A program made the translations under genes and the position numbers. 64,000 nucleotides of DNA, taken from assembly GCF_001426925.1 (NCBI RefSeq), contig NZ_LMFR01000010.1, forward strand, positions 1 through 64,000, read 5' to 3'. This DNA comes from Microbacterium sp. Root53 (GTDB taxonomy: Bacteria > Actinomycetota > Actinomycetes > Actinomycetales > Microbacteriaceae). This document shows, piece by piece, positions 7,455-16,576 of this stretch; within the stretch, counting starts at the first letter, position 1; each line of letters opens with the position of its first letter. The notes under the pieces are model-generated. The model searched no databases. It was not told the DNA's origin and worked only from the letters and a program-made list of their open reading frames with translations.

Positions 7455-8219
7455 ATGCGCATCACGCTGATCAACCCCAACACCTCCCGGGCGATGACCG
7501 ACAAGATCGCGGTCGCCGCCCGGGAGGTGGCGGGCCCCGACGTCGACATCGTCGCGGTCTGCCCCGAGCCCGGCCGCGGCCCCGCCGCCGTGGAGAGCCA
7601 CGTCGACGAGATCCTGGCCGGTGCGGCGGTCGTCGACGCCGTGCGCGCCGACCTCGCCGCCGGCGGCTCGGACGGCTACGTCGTGGCCTGCTTCGGGGAT
7701 CCGGGGCTCGACGCGGCGCGCGAGCTCGTGGACGTGCCGGTGATCGGCATCGCCGAGGCCGCCATGCACGTCGCGGCCCTGACCGGCCGCACGTTCGCGG
7801 TGGTCACGACCCTGTCGCGCACGCTCGGCCGGGCCCAGGACCTGCTCGCGCGCTACGGGTTCGAGCGCGCGTGCGTCGCGGCGTACGGGACGGGCATCCC
7901 GGTCCTGGAGCTCGAGGACACGGGTTCGGCGGCGTTCGAGGAGATCCTCGGATGGTGCGAGCGCGCCGTGCGCGAGGACGGCGCCGACGCGATCGTGCTC
8001 GGCTGCGCCGGCATGGCCGACCTGTGCCGCACGCTGCAGCACCGGCTCGGCGTGCCCGTGGTCGACGGGGTCGCGGCCGCTGTCGGGCTCGCCACGGCCA
8101 TGGCCCGGATGGGCGTCGGCGTGAGCAAGCGCGACGAGTACGCGCCCCCGCCCGTGCGATCCGCGGACGTGGGTGTCGACATCCGCGCGGCATCCGCGCT
8201 CGGTAGCGTGGGCGCGTGA
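7455..8219 (+). CDS. Asp/Glu/hydantoin racemase family protein, probable allantoin racemase
   Basis: A 254-residue member of the Asp/Glu/hydantoin racemase superfamily. It begins with MRITLINPNTS, the typical start of hydantoin racemases, and holds the two catalytic cysteines in VACFGDPG and VLGCAGM. Its place between an allantoin-type permease and allantoinase makes allantoin racemase (like Klebsiella HpxA) the best reading: it would let both enantiomers enter the pathway. Hydantoin racemase is the alternative. The start is 10 bases after the permease stop, and its end overlaps the allantoinase GTG by four bases. Confidence 0.88.
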   Translation: MRITLINPNTSRAMTDKIAVAAREVAGPDVDIVAVCPEPGRGPAAVESHVDEILAGAAVVDAVRADLAAGGSDGYVVACFGDPGLDAARELVDVPVIGIAEAAMHVAALTGRTFAVVTTLSRTLGRAQDLLARYGFERACVAAYGTGIPVLELEDTGSAAFEEILGWCERAVREDGADAIVLGCAGMADLCRTLQHRLGVPVVDGVAAAVGLATAMARMGVGVSKRDEYAPPPVRSADVGVDIRAASALGSVGA

Positions 8220-9556
8220 GCGTCGCATCGAGCGACCGCGTGGAGTCGATCGCCGCGCGGCGCGTCTACCTTGACGGGGCGTTCGCGCCCGCGACCGTGC
8301 GCCTGCGCGACGGCCTCATCGCCGCGGTCGAGCCGTTCGACCCGTCGGCGGACGTGGTGCTGGATGACGCCCGCGTGCTGCTGCCCGGGCTGGTCGACAG
8401 CCACGTGCACCTGAACGAGCCGGGCCGCACGGACTGGGAGGGATTCGCGACCGGCACGGCCGCCGCGGCGGCGGGCGGGATCACGACCGTGGTCGAGATG
8501 CCGCTCAACAGCATCCCTGTCACGATCGATCCGTCGGCGCTCGCCGCCAAGCGCGCCGCGGCGCGCGGAAAGCTCGCGGTGGACGTCGCGTACTGGGGCG
8601 GCGCCGTGCCCGAGAACCTCGGATCGCTCGGAGCCCTGCTCGACGCGGGCGTCGTCGGCGTGAAGTGCTTCATGGCGCCCAGCGGGATCGACGAGTTCGG
8701 GCACCTGGACGCGGACGGCGTCGAGCGCGCGCTGGCCGAGCTCGCGCCGCGCGACGGGCTGCTGATCGCGCACGCCGAGCTCGACGAGCACCTGTCCGAG
8801 GCGCACGGCCCCGGGTTCCGCGACTTCGTCGCCACGCGGCCGCCCGAGGGCGAGGTCGCGGCCATCCGGATCGTGATCGAGGCCGCGCGCCGCACCGGCG
8901 CGCGCGCCCACATCGTCCACGTGGCCGCCGCCGACGCGCTCGACGACGTGCGCGCCGCGCGGGCCGCCGGCGTCCGGATCACGGTCGAGACGTGCCCGCA
9001 TTACCTGACGCTGCGGGCCGAGGAGGTGCCCGACGGCGCGGGCACATTCAAGTGCTGCCCGCCCATCCGCGACGGCGCCAACCAGGACCGGCTCTGGGAC
9101 GGCGTGCTCGACGGCACGATCGCCGCGATCGTGAGCGACCACTCGCCCGCCACGGCGGACCTCAAGCTGAAGCCGGATCTGGGCGAGGCGTGGGGCGGCA
9201 TCGCGGGCGTGCAGACCGGGCTCGCCGCCGTGTGGACCGAGGCGCGGCGCCGCGGCATCGCGCTCGAGCGCATCCTGCCGCTGTTCACGACCGGGCCCGC
9301 GGACCTCGTGCGGCTCGCGGACCGCGGCAGGATCGCCCCCGGCGCGCCCGCGCACCTGGCCGTGTTCGACCCCGAGGCCGAGTTCGAGGTCGACGCCGCG
9401 CGGCTGGAGTACCGCAACAAGCTCTCGCCGTGGCACGGCGCGCGGCTGCGTGGCGTCGTGGCCGAGACGTGGCTGCACGGCGAGGTCGTGTACCGGCACG
9501 GCGAGGGCGTGCTCGCGCGGTCCGGGCGGGATGTGCTGGCGGGAGGAGCGGAGTGA
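8216..9556 (+). CDS. allB: Allantoinase (cyclic amidohydrolase)
   Basis: A 446-residue amidohydrolase of the dihydroorotase/allantoinase class, opening the hydantoin ring of allantoin to give allantoate. Metal-site motifs are in order: DSHVHLNEPGRTDWEG (HxH), VGVKCFMAPSG with the lysine expected to be carboxylated, HAE, ETCPHYLTL and SDHSP with the catalytic Asp. Length and motif spelling fit AllB better than PyrC or hydantoinase. The GTG start overlaps the racemase stop (GTGA), and the end overlaps the next gene in the same way. Confidence 0.92.
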   Translation: MSVASSDRVESIAARRVYLDGAFAPATVRLRDGLIAAVEPFDPSADVVLDDARVLLPGLVDSHVHLNEPGRTDWEGFATGTAAAAAGGITTVVEMPLNSIPVTIDPSALAAKRAAARGKLAVDVAYWGGAVPENLGSLGALLDAGVVGVKCFMAPSGIDEFGHLDADGVERALAELAPRDGLLIAHAELDEHLSEAHGPGFRDFVATRPPEGEVAAIRIVIEAARRTGARAHIVHVAAADALDDVRAARAAGVRITVETCPHYLTLRAEEVPDGAGTFKCCPPIRDGANQDRLWDGVLDGTIAAIVSDHSPATADLKLKPDLGEAWGGIAGVQTGLAAVWTEARRRGIALERILPLFTTGPADLVRLADRGRIAPGAPAHLAVFDPEAEFEVDAARLEYRNKLSPWHGARLRGVVAETWLHGEVVYRHGEGVLARSGRDVLAGGAE

Positions 9557-10716
9557 ACGAAGAGATCGAGCGGAACCGGTTCGGCGTCGGGGCGGACGCC
9601 CCGGCGTTCGCGGACGTGGCGATCCTGCAGCCGGGGGAGGGCGTGCCGGACGGCGCGGTCTACCTGCCGGCCACACCGGAGACCGTGCTGTGGGGCCGGC
9701 TGCCGTGCGCGGTCGATGCGCCGGTGCTCACCGTGCGGTCCGGCGACGTCGTGGTGATCGACACCGTCAGCCACGAGGGGATCCTCCCCGACCAGGGCTC
9801 CGATCCGCGGGCCTTCTTCGCGGGCCACGGCGTTCCCGAGCGGGCCGTGCTGCGCGACGCGATCGACATCGCGGCGCGCGTCGCGCGCGATCCGGAGCAC
9901 GACGGCCCGCATGTCGTCACCGGCCCCATCCGGGTCGAGGGCGCCCGGCCCGGCGATCTGCTGCGGATCACGGTGGAGCGGCTCGAGCCCCGCGTGCCGT
10001 ACGGCGTGATCTCCAACCGCCACGGCCGCGGCGCGCTCCCGCTCGAGCTGCCGCGCGACGGCCGCACCGTGAGCGTGTTCGCGGCGGTCGAGGAGCGCGA
10101 CGGCCGGCTCGCGGGCACGATGCCGGCGGTCGAGGGCGGACCCCGCGCGATCGCGTTCCCGCTGGCGCCGTTCCTCGGCACCATGGGCGTCGCGCCCGCG
10201 ACGGACGAGCGGCCGCACTCCGTGCCGCCCGGGCCGCACGGGGGCAACATCGACGTGAACCTCCTGGTCGAGGGCACGGCCCTGCACCTCCCGGTGCAGG
10301 TCGACGGTGCGCTGGCGTACGTGGGCGATCCGCACTTCGCACAGGGCGACGGCGAGGTCGCGCTGACCGCGCTCGAGGCCTCGCTGCGCGCCACGCTGCG
10401 CTTCGACGTCCTGCCGCGGGCGGTCGCGCTCGCCGAGTTCGGCGAGGTGACCGGACCGCTCATCCGCACCCCCGAGCACCTGGTTCCGACGGGCCTGGAC
10501 CGCGACCTCGGCGAGGCGATGCGCGCGTGCGTGCGCGCCGCGCTGTCGCTGCTGCGGGCGCGATGGGGCATGGACGAGCACCTCGCGTACGCGTACCTCT
10601 CGGCCGCGACGGACTTCGACGTCTCGCAGGTGGTCGACGTCGTCACGGGCGTGCACGCGCGCATCCGGCTGTCGGATCTCGCCGACGTGCCGCTCGCGGG
10701 CGCGGGAGGAGACTGA
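9553..10716 (+). CDS. Acetamidase/formamidase family protein
   Basis: A 387-residue protein of the FmdA/AmdA family, which releases ammonia from short amides. Family signatures include GPIRVEGARPGDLLRI, PPGPHGGNIDVN with metal-ligand His and Asp, and YVGDPHFAQGDGEV. GTG at 9553 is used because a GGAGGAG site starts about ten bases upstream and the GTGA overlap couples it to allantoinase. In this operon the amide could be a late purine product such as oxamate or formamide; that substrate is inference, since the family signature does not distinguish them. Confidence 0.85.
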   Translation: MNEEIERNRFGVGADAPAFADVAILQPGEGVPDGAVYLPATPETVLWGRLPCAVDAPVLTVRSGDVVVIDTVSHEGILPDQGSDPRAFFAGHGVPERAVLRDAIDIAARVARDPEHDGPHVVTGPIRVEGARPGDLLRITVERLEPRVPYGVISNRHGRGALPLELPRDGRTVSVFAAVEERDGRLAGTMPAVEGGPRAIAFPLAPFLGTMGVAPATDERPHSVPPGPHGGNIDVNLLVEGTALHLPVQVDGALAYVGDPHFAQGDGEVALTALEASLRATLRFDVLPRAVALAEFGEVTGPLIRTPEHLVPTGLDRDLGEAMRACVRAALSLLRARWGMDEHLAYAYLSAATDFDVSQVVDVVTGVHARIRLSDLADVPLAGAGGD

Positions 10717-10720
10717 CCTC

Positions 10721-12310
10721 ATGGACACGACGATCCCCGGCGCGGCCGAGGTCCCCGCCGATCTGCTCGAGGCGTTCCTCTCGTACGAGCGGGCCATCCT
10801 GGCGAACGACCTCGACGCGCTGGACGGCTGGTTCGCGGCCGGCGACGACACGATGCGCGGCGACGACGCGGGGCTGCTCGTCGGCCACGAGGCGATCAGC
10901 GCCTTCCGGTCGCTGCGCGGCGGCGTCGGGCCGCGCGTGATCGAGCGGATGGAGCACCGCGCGCTGGGCGACGGCGTCGCGCTGATCGTGTCGGTCTCGC
11001 GCTTCGACGCCGGCGGCCGCGGATTGCAGACCCAGGTGTGGACCCGCACCGACGCCGGATGGCGCATCACGGCGGCGCACGTGTCGCCCCGCCCCAAGGC
11101 GTTCGACCGCGCGATCTGGCGCACCGTCGGGGACCCGCTGTTCCAGGGCGCGTGGGACGGTGCGCTGGCCGGACTGACGTTCGCGGTCAAGGACCTGTTC
11201 GCGATCAAGGGCTACCGGATCGGCGCGGGAAACCCTGCGTACCTCGACTCCGTCAGGCCAGAGCAGAGCACGGCGCCCGCGGTGGCCGACCTGCTGCGCG
11301 GGGGCGCCTCGCTGCGCGGGATCGCGCGCACGGACGAGTTCGCGTACTCGATCGCGGGCGACAACGCGCACTACGGCACGCCGCCCAACGGCGCGGTCCC
11401 AGGGGCCCTGCCCGGAGGATCGTCGAGCGGGCCCGCGTCGGCCGTCGCCACCGGCCAGGCCGACATCGGCCTCGCGACCGACACGGCCGGCTCCATCCGC
11501 GTGCCCGCGTCGTATCAGGGGCTCTGGGGGCTGCGGACCACGCACGGGCTCGTGCCCCGTCAGGGCCTCCTGCCGCTCGCGCAGTCCTTCGACACGGTGG
11601 GCTGGCTCACGCGCGACGGCGAGACGCTGCAGCGCGTGGTCGACTGGTGCCTGAGCTACGACGGATCCGAGTCGACCGAGAACGTCTACGGCGAGTCGGG
11701 GACGGACCTGCCGTCGCGGTTCGCGGTGCCCGAGGAGGTGCTCGACGCCGTCGAGCCCGCCACGCGCGAGGCGTTCGAGGCGCTGCTCGCCGGGATGGGC
11801 GCCGACGTCGAGCGCATCCGCATCGGCGACCTCGCCGGATACCAGGAGCCGTTCCGCGTGGTGCAGGGCGCGGAGGCGTGGCGCAACGACGGCGACTGGC
11901 TGCGCGAGCATCCCGGCGCGGTCGGCGCCGCGGTCGCCGAGCGCTTCCGCGCGGCCGCCGCGATCACGCCCGAGCAGGAGAGCGCGGCGCGCGCCGCGCT
12001 CGGGCCGCTCAAGGAGCGCATCGACGCGATCGTCGGCGACGCCGTCCTGATCATGCCCACGGTGCCCGGGCCGGCACCCATGCGCACCGCCGACGGCGGC
12101 CGCGTCGACGCCGTGCGCACCGCCACCCTGCGGATGACCACGCCCGTCGCGATCGCCGGCATCCCGGCCGTCTCCGTTCCGCTGCTGACGGTGCCCGCCC
12201 GGCTCGGGCCGGCGCCGGTCGGCGTGTGCCTGGCCTCGCGCGCCGGCACCGACATCGCCCTCGTCCGACTCGCCCGCGGCCTTGCCGCACAGCCGAAGGA
12301 TCCCGCATGA
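10721..12310 (+). CDS. Fusion of AtzH-like (SnoaL/NTF2-fold, DUF3225) domain with an amidase-signature enzyme
   Basis: A 529-residue two-domain protein. Residues 12-125 match the small AtzH/HpxZ family (LLEAFLSYERAILANDLDAL, RTDAGWRITAAHVS). Residues 145-529 are an amidase-signature enzyme with its full Ser-cisSer-Lys triad: K157 in FAVKDLF, S234 in GGSSSGP and S258 in DTAGSIRVP. AtzE amidases and AtzH proteins act together in s-triazine breakdown, and their relatives HpxY and HpxZ are in the Klebsiella purine cluster that uses oxalurate. A ureidoglycine-glyoxylate aminotransferase, which makes oxalurate, is the next gene, so action on oxalurate or a related ureide is likely. No AtzG/HpxX-like small subunit is seen. 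The next start overlaps its stop (ATGA). Confidence 0.85.
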   Translation: MDTTIPGAAEVPADLLEAFLSYERAILANDLDALDGWFAAGDDTMRGDDAGLLVGHEAISAFRSLRGGVGPRVIERMEHRALGDGVALIVSVSRFDAGGRGLQTQVWTRTDAGWRITAAHVSPRPKAFDRAIWRTVGDPLFQGAWDGALAGLTFAVKDLFAIKGYRIGAGNPAYLDSVRPEQSTAPAVADLLRGGASLRGIARTDEFAYSIAGDNAHYGTPPNGAVPGALPGGSSSGPASAVATGQADIGLATDTAGSIRVPASYQGLWGLRTTHGLVPRQGLLPLAQSFDTVGWLTRDGETLQRVVDWCLSYDGSESTENVYGESGTDLPSRFAVPEEVLDAVEPATREAFEALLAGMGADVERIRIGDLAGYQEPFRVVQGAEAWRNDGDWLREHPGAVGAAVAERFRAAAAITPEQESAARAALGPLKERIDAIVGDAVLIMPTVPGPAPMRTADGGRVDAVRTATLRMTTPVAIAGIPAVSVPLLTVPARLGPAPVGVCLASRAGTDIALVRLARGLAAQPKDPA

Positions 12311-13584
12311 CCCCCGACCGTCCGTCCGCTCCCGTCGCGCCGCTCGACCCGCCCGCCCGCCTGCTGATGGGGCCGGGGCCGATCTCGGCGTACCCGAGCG
12401 TGCTGCGGGCCATGTCCGCGCCGCTCGTGGGCCAGTACGACCCGTTCATGACGGCCGCGATGAGCGACACCCAGGAGCTGTACCGCCAGGTGTGGGCCAC
12501 GCGGAACGACGCGACCCTGCTGATCGACGGCACGTCGCGCGCGGGCATCGAGGCGGCCCTGGTCTCGCTCGTGCGGCCGGGCGACCGCGTGCTGGTCCCC
12601 GTGTTCGGCCGCTTCGGCCACCTGCTCGCCGAGATCGCCGAGCGGGCGCTCGCCGAGGTGCACACGATCGAGGTCGAGTGGGGGCAGGTCGTGCCGGTGT
12701 CGGCGATCGAGGAGGCCATCCTGCGCGTGAAGCCGCACGTGCTCGCGCTCGTGCAGGGCGACACCTCGACGACCATGAACCAGCCGCTCGACGAGGTCGG
12801 CGAGCTCTGCGCCCGCCACGGCGTGCTGTTCTACACCGACGCGACTGCGTCGCTCGGCGGCAACCCGTTCGAGGCCGACGCGTGGGGTGTGGACGCCGCG
12901 ACGGCCGGTCTGCAGAAGTGCCTGGGCGGCCCCAGCGGCTCGGCGCCGATCACCCTCTCGGAGCGCGCGGTCGAGGTGATCCGCTCCCGCGGCCGCGTCG
13001 AGGCGGGCATCCGGGAGGCCGGCGACGAGAGCGCGACGGACTTCGTCCGCTCCAACTACTTCGACCTCGGGATGATCCTCGACTACTGGGGGCCGCGCCG
13101 CCTGAACCACCACACCGAGGCCACCTCGATGCTGTACGCGGCGCGCGAGTGCGCGCGCGTGCTGCTCGCCGAGGGGCGCGGGGCCGTGATCGAGCGGCAC
13201 CGGGTCGCCGGCGCGGCGATGCTCGCGGGCGTCGAGGGGCTGGGGCTGACGGTGTTCGGCGACGTCGCGCACAAGATGAACAACGTCGTGGCGGTCGAGA
13301 TCCCCGAGGGCGTGCCCGGCGACGCCGCGCGCGCCGCGCTGCTCGAGGACTTCGGCATCGAGATCGGCACGTCCTTCGGCCCCCTGCACGGCCGCGTGTG
13401 GCGCATCGGCACCATGGGGTACAACGCCCGGCGCGACACCGTGCTGACCACGCTCGCGGCGCTGGAGGCCGTGCTGCGCCGCTTCGGCGCGCGCGTGCCC
13501 GCCGGCGGCGGGGTCGACGCCGCGCTCGACGCGTTCGCGGGGGCGCCCGCGGCACCGGGCGCCGCATCCGGGGCCGCCGGATGA
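12307..13584 (+). CDS. pucG: (S)-ureidoglycine--glyoxylate aminotransferase
   Basis: A 425-residue class-V PLP aminotransferase of the PucG type, transferring the amino group of ureidoglycine to glyoxylate to give oxalurate and glycine. Visible motifs are LLMGPGPISAYPSVL near the N-terminus, DGTSRAGIEAAL, the PLP-site Asp in YTDATASLGG, the PLP lysine in AGLQKCLGGPSGS and IGTMGYNARRD near the C-terminus. The ends are typical of alanine-glyoxylate-type enzymes, but the neighbours (allantoate amidohydrolase, allantoinase) point to ureidoglycine. The last about 40 residues are an Ala/Gly/Pro-rich tail not needed by the fold. Confidence 0.92.
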   Translation: MTPDRPSAPVAPLDPPARLLMGPGPISAYPSVLRAMSAPLVGQYDPFMTAAMSDTQELYRQVWATRNDATLLIDGTSRAGIEAALVSLVRPGDRVLVPVFGRFGHLLAEIAERALAEVHTIEVEWGQVVPVSAIEEAILRVKPHVLALVQGDTSTTMNQPLDEVGELCARHGVLFYTDATASLGGNPFEADAWGVDAATAGLQKCLGGPSGSAPITLSERAVEVIRSRGRVEAGIREAGDESATDFVRSNYFDLGMILDYWGPRRLNHHTEATSMLYAARECARVLLAEGRGAVIERHRVAGAAMLAGVEGLGLTVFGDVAHKMNNVVAVEIPEGVPGDAARAALLEDFGIEIGTSFGPLHGRVWRIGTMGYNARRDTVLTTLAALEAVLRRFGARVPAGGGVDAALDAFAGAPAAPGAASGAAG

Positions 13585-14879
13585 CCACGACCCGGCTGCC
13601 AGAGCTCTCGCCCGAGACCGTGGCCTCGGCCGCGCGGCGCGTGATGGCGCGCTGCGACGAGCTCGCGCGGGTCACGGCCGACGACGGCGCGATCACGAGA
13701 GTGCACCTGTCGCCCGAGCACGCGCGCGTGAACCGGCTCGCGGCCGAGTGGATGCGCGAGGCGGGAATGACGCCGCGCCAGGACGCCGCGGGCAACCAGC
13801 TCGGCCTGCTCCCCGCGGACGACCCGGACGCGCCCGTGCTCATGCTCGGATCGCACCTCGACACCGTGATCGACGCCGGGCGGTTCGACGGCATCCTGGG
13901 CGTGCTGATGGCCATCGAGGTCGTGCGGCTGCTGCGCCGGGTCGACGACGAGGGCCGCTCGCGGTCGCCGTTCCCCTTCGGGCTCGAGGTGGCGGCGTTC
14001 AGCGACGAGGAGGGCACCCGCTTCGGCAAGGCCCTGCTCGGCTCGTCGGCCATGGCGGGGACGTGGGACGACGCGTGGTGGGACCTCGCGGACGCCGACG
14101 GCACGACCCTGCGCGAGGCGTACCGAGAGTTCGGCCTGGACCCCGGACGCATCGGCGAGGCCGCGCGCCGGCCCGAGCAGCTCGTGGGCTACCTCGAGGC
14201 CCACATCGAGCAGGGGCCCGAGCTGGACCGTCGCGGCGAGGCGCTCGCCGTGGTGTCGTCGATCGCGAGCGCGCGGCGCTTCCAGCTGCTGGTCGAGGGC
14301 GAGGCCCGGCACGCGGGCGGCACGCCGTACGACATGCGCCGCGACGCGCTGCTGGGCGCGAGCGAGGCCGCGCTCGCGGTCGAGCGGATCTGCCGCGGCG
14401 AGCACCACATCATCGGCACGGTGGGTCAGCTCGAGGCGTTCCCCGGGGCCGTGAACGTCGTCCCGGGCGAGGCCCGGTTCAGCCTGGACCTCCGCGGCGA
14501 GTTCGACGCGGACCGCGACCGCGTGTGGCGGGCGATCTCGCTCGAGCTCGACGACATCATGGGGCGCCGCGGCTTGCGCTGGCGCGCCCGCGAGGTGCAC
14601 AGCGCGCCGGCCGTGTTCTGCGCGCCGCTGCTGCAGGACGTCGTGCGCGAGGGCATCCGGCACTCGGTCGGCGCCGCCGCGGAGCCGGCGACGCTGTTCA
14701 GCCCCGCGGGCCACGACGGCATGGCGCTGGGCGCCGTCGCGCCGGTGGGCATGCTGTTCCTCCGCAACCCCGACGGCATCAGCCACCACCCCGACGAGTC
14801 GGTCTCCGCGCCGGACGTCGCGCTGGGCATCCGCGCCCTCGCCGAGGCGGTCGCGCACGTCGGCGCCGAGCCCCGCTGA
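13581..14879 (+). CDS. allC: Allantoate amidohydrolase (M20-family)
   Basis: A 432-residue M20 metallohydrolase of the AllC/hydantoinase class, cleaving allantoate to ureidoglycine, CO2 and ammonia. Binuclear metal motifs are clear: GSHLDTVIDAGRFDGILG, FSDEEGTRF, EAHIEQGPELDRRGE and, at the C-terminus, SPAGHDGM and HHPDESV. The dimerisation-domain GEARHAGGTPYDMRRD is typical of ureido-amidohydrolases. It is the last gene of the plus-strand operon; ATG overlaps the pucG stop by four bases. N-carbamoyl amino-acid hydrolase is the alternative, made less likely by the neighbours. Confidence 0.92.
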   Translation: MTTTRLPELSPETVASAARRVMARCDELARVTADDGAITRVHLSPEHARVNRLAAEWMREAGMTPRQDAAGNQLGLLPADDPDAPVLMLGSHLDTVIDAGRFDGILGVLMAIEVVRLLRRVDDEGRSRSPFPFGLEVAAFSDEEGTRFGKALLGSSAMAGTWDDAWWDLADADGTTLREAYREFGLDPGRIGEAARRPEQLVGYLEAHIEQGPELDRRGEALAVVSSIASARRFQLLVEGEARHAGGTPYDMRRDALLGASEAALAVERICRGEHHIIGTVGQLEAFPGAVNVVPGEARFSLDLRGEFDADRDRVWRAISLELDDIMGRRGLRWRAREVHSAPAVFCAPLLQDVVREGIRHSVGAAAEPATLFSPAGHDGMALGAVAPVGMLFLRNPDGISHHPDESVSAPDVALGIRALAEAVAHVGAEPR

Positions 14880-14898
14880 GCCGGCGCGGCAGGCGCGG

Positions 14899-15678
14899 TC
14901 AGGCGACCGCGGCGGTGCGCTCGTGGACGAGCTCAGAGATCTCGCGCTTGAGGGCGTTGAACGCGGGGGCCGTGACATCGCGGTCGTCGCCGAGCGGGAC
15001 CGGGACGACCGCGCGGATGTGCCCCGGCACGCCGTGCGAGGCGCCGCCGGTCATCACGACGACCCGGTCGGCGAGGTACACGGCCTCCTCGATCGAGTGC
15101 GTGATGAACACGACCGTGCGGCCCTCCGAGCGCTGGATGCGCCGCAGCTGCACCTGCAGGTCGCTGCGGGTGAGGGCGTCGAGCGCGCCGAACGGCTCGT
15201 CCATCAGCATCACGGCCGGGTCGTTCGCCAGCACGCGCGCAATGGCGACGCGCTGCTGCATGCCGCCGGACAGCTCGCCGGGGAAGCGCTGCGCGAAGCG
15301 CGTCAGCCCCACGGTCTCGAGGTGCGCGTCGGCCGTGGCCCGCGCGGCCGCGCGCGACATCCCGCGGCGCGAGGGGCCGTACGCGACGTTCTCGCGTACG
15401 GTCAGCCATGGGAACAGGCCGTAGTCCTGGAACACGACCCCGCGGTCGGGCCCCGGGCCCGAGATCGGCGCCCCCGCGACCGTGACCTCGCCGCCGCTGG
15501 GCTCCTCGAAGCCGGCCAGGATGCGCAGCAGCGTGCTCTTGCCGCATCCGCTGGCCCCCACGACCGCGACGAACTCGCCCGCCGCGACGTCGAGCGACAC
15601 GTCCGCCACGGCCAGGACGTCGCCCGACGCGGTCGCGAACCGCTTCTCGAGCCCCGCGATGTGGATCTCCGCGCTCAT
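14899..15678 (-). CDS. ABC importer ATP-binding protein (nitrate/sulfonate/taurine type)
   Basis: A 259-residue ATPase with Walker A GASGCGKST (about 40-48), a Q-loop in VVFQDYGLFPWLTV, the signature LSGGMQQRVAIARVL and Walker B VMLMDEPFGALDALT, followed by a switch His in FITHSIEEAV. The subfamily is that of SsuB/TauB/NrtD. It energises the permease encoded just upstream, whose stop it overlaps by four bases. The operon carries a purine-type operator, so the substrate is probably a purine derivative or ureide rather than a sulfonate (inference). Confidence 0.92.
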   Translation of the reverse strand: MSAEIHIAGLEKRFATASGDVLAVADVSLDVAAGEFVAVVGASGCGKSTLLRILAGFEEPSGGEVTVAGAPISGPGPDRGVVFQDYGLFPWLTVRENVAYGPSRRGMSRAAARATADAHLETVGLTRFAQRFPGELSGGMQQRVAIARVLANDPAVMLMDEPFGALDALTRSDLQVQLRRIQRSEGRTVVFITHSIEEAVYLADRVVVMTGGASHGVPGHIRAVVPVPLGDDRDVTAPAFNALKREISELVHERTAAVA

Positions 15679-16574
15679 CCGCGCGCCCCCTTCTGGAACA
15701 CCGGGCGCCGCCCGACCAGCAGCCGCAGCACGAGGCTGAGCAGCCGGTCCGACAGGAACCCGGACAGGCCGATGACGATCATCCCGGCCACGATCAGGTC
15801 GGTGCGCACGATGTCGCGCGCGAGCGTGATGGTGGCGCCCAGGCCCTCGTTCACGCCCGTGGACTCGCCGAGCACGAGGATCACCCACGCCAGCCCCAGC
15901 CCCACGCGCAGCCCGTTGACGATCGCGGGCGCCGCGGCGGGCACCATGACCCGCCACAGCACGGCGGCCCGCGTGGTCCCGAGCATGCGCGCAGCCTCCA
16001 CCAGCCGCTCGGGCACCTGCCGGGTGCCGCTCGCGGCGCCCAGCACGATCGGGAAGAACGCCGACAGCGTGATCAGGAAGATCGTGGCCTGGTCGCCGAT
16101 GCCGATCAGCAGCGCGACGAGCGGCACCCACGCGGTCGCGGGGATGGGGCGGATCAGGTTGATGAACGGATCGAACAGCGAGTCCATGACGTAGAAGCGC
16201 CCCATCAGCACCCCGACAGGCACGGCGATCAGCGTCGCCAGGCCGAATCCGGCGCCGACCCGCAGCGCGCTCGCGCCGAGGTGCTGCCACAGGGTCGTGC
16301 TGAACGCGTCGTCCCGCAGGCCGCCGAAGGCGAAGTCCCACAGCGTCACGGCCACGTCCGCGGGGTACGGCAGGTACCCCATCCGGATGCCGAACGGCAG
16401 CTCGAGCTGCAGCTCGCGACCGAGGTGCCAGAACGCGACGAACAGGACGGGGACGACGAGCCCCAGGGCGATCCGGGCGGGCAGGGACCGGATGCCGCGC
16501 CCGCGCCGACGCCCGGAGAAGCCCGGCGCGACCGGCCGCGTGGCGGGCGGAGCGAGAGTCGCGGTGGCGGTCAT
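15675..16574 (-). CDS. ABC importer permease (SsuC/TauC type)
   Basis: A 299-residue inner-membrane permease with about six membrane segments starting near residue 35 and the EAA-type loop RLVEAARMLGTTRAAVLWRVMVPAAAP about 100 residues from the C-terminus, where the ATPase docks. The N-terminal 30 residues are basic and cytoplasmic. It lies two bases after the binding-protein stop and overlaps the ATPase start, giving a tight three-gene operon. Confidence 0.92.
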   Translation of the reverse strand: MTATATLAPPATRPVAPGFSGRRRGRGIRSLPARIALGLVVPVLFVAFWHLGRELQLELPFGIRMGYLPYPADVAVTLWDFAFGGLRDDAFSTTLWQHLGASALRVGAGFGLATLIAVPVGVLMGRFYVMDSLFDPFINLIRPIPATAWVPLVALLIGIGDQATIFLITLSAFFPIVLGAASGTRQVPERLVEAARMLGTTRAAVLWRVMVPAAAPAIVNGLRVGLGLAWVILVLGESTGVNEGLGATITLARDIVRTDLIVAGMIVIGLSGFLSDRLLSLVLRLLVGRRPVFQKGARG

Positions 16575-16576
16575 GC

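Noticed and set aside
5633..7549. A 638-residue open frame on the minus strand, opposite the NCS1 permease and part of the racemase
   Set aside because: Composition is dominated by Arg, Asp, Gly, His and Val in the way expected of the antisense of a GC-rich gene; the plus strand encodes an obvious transporter with conserved motifs.
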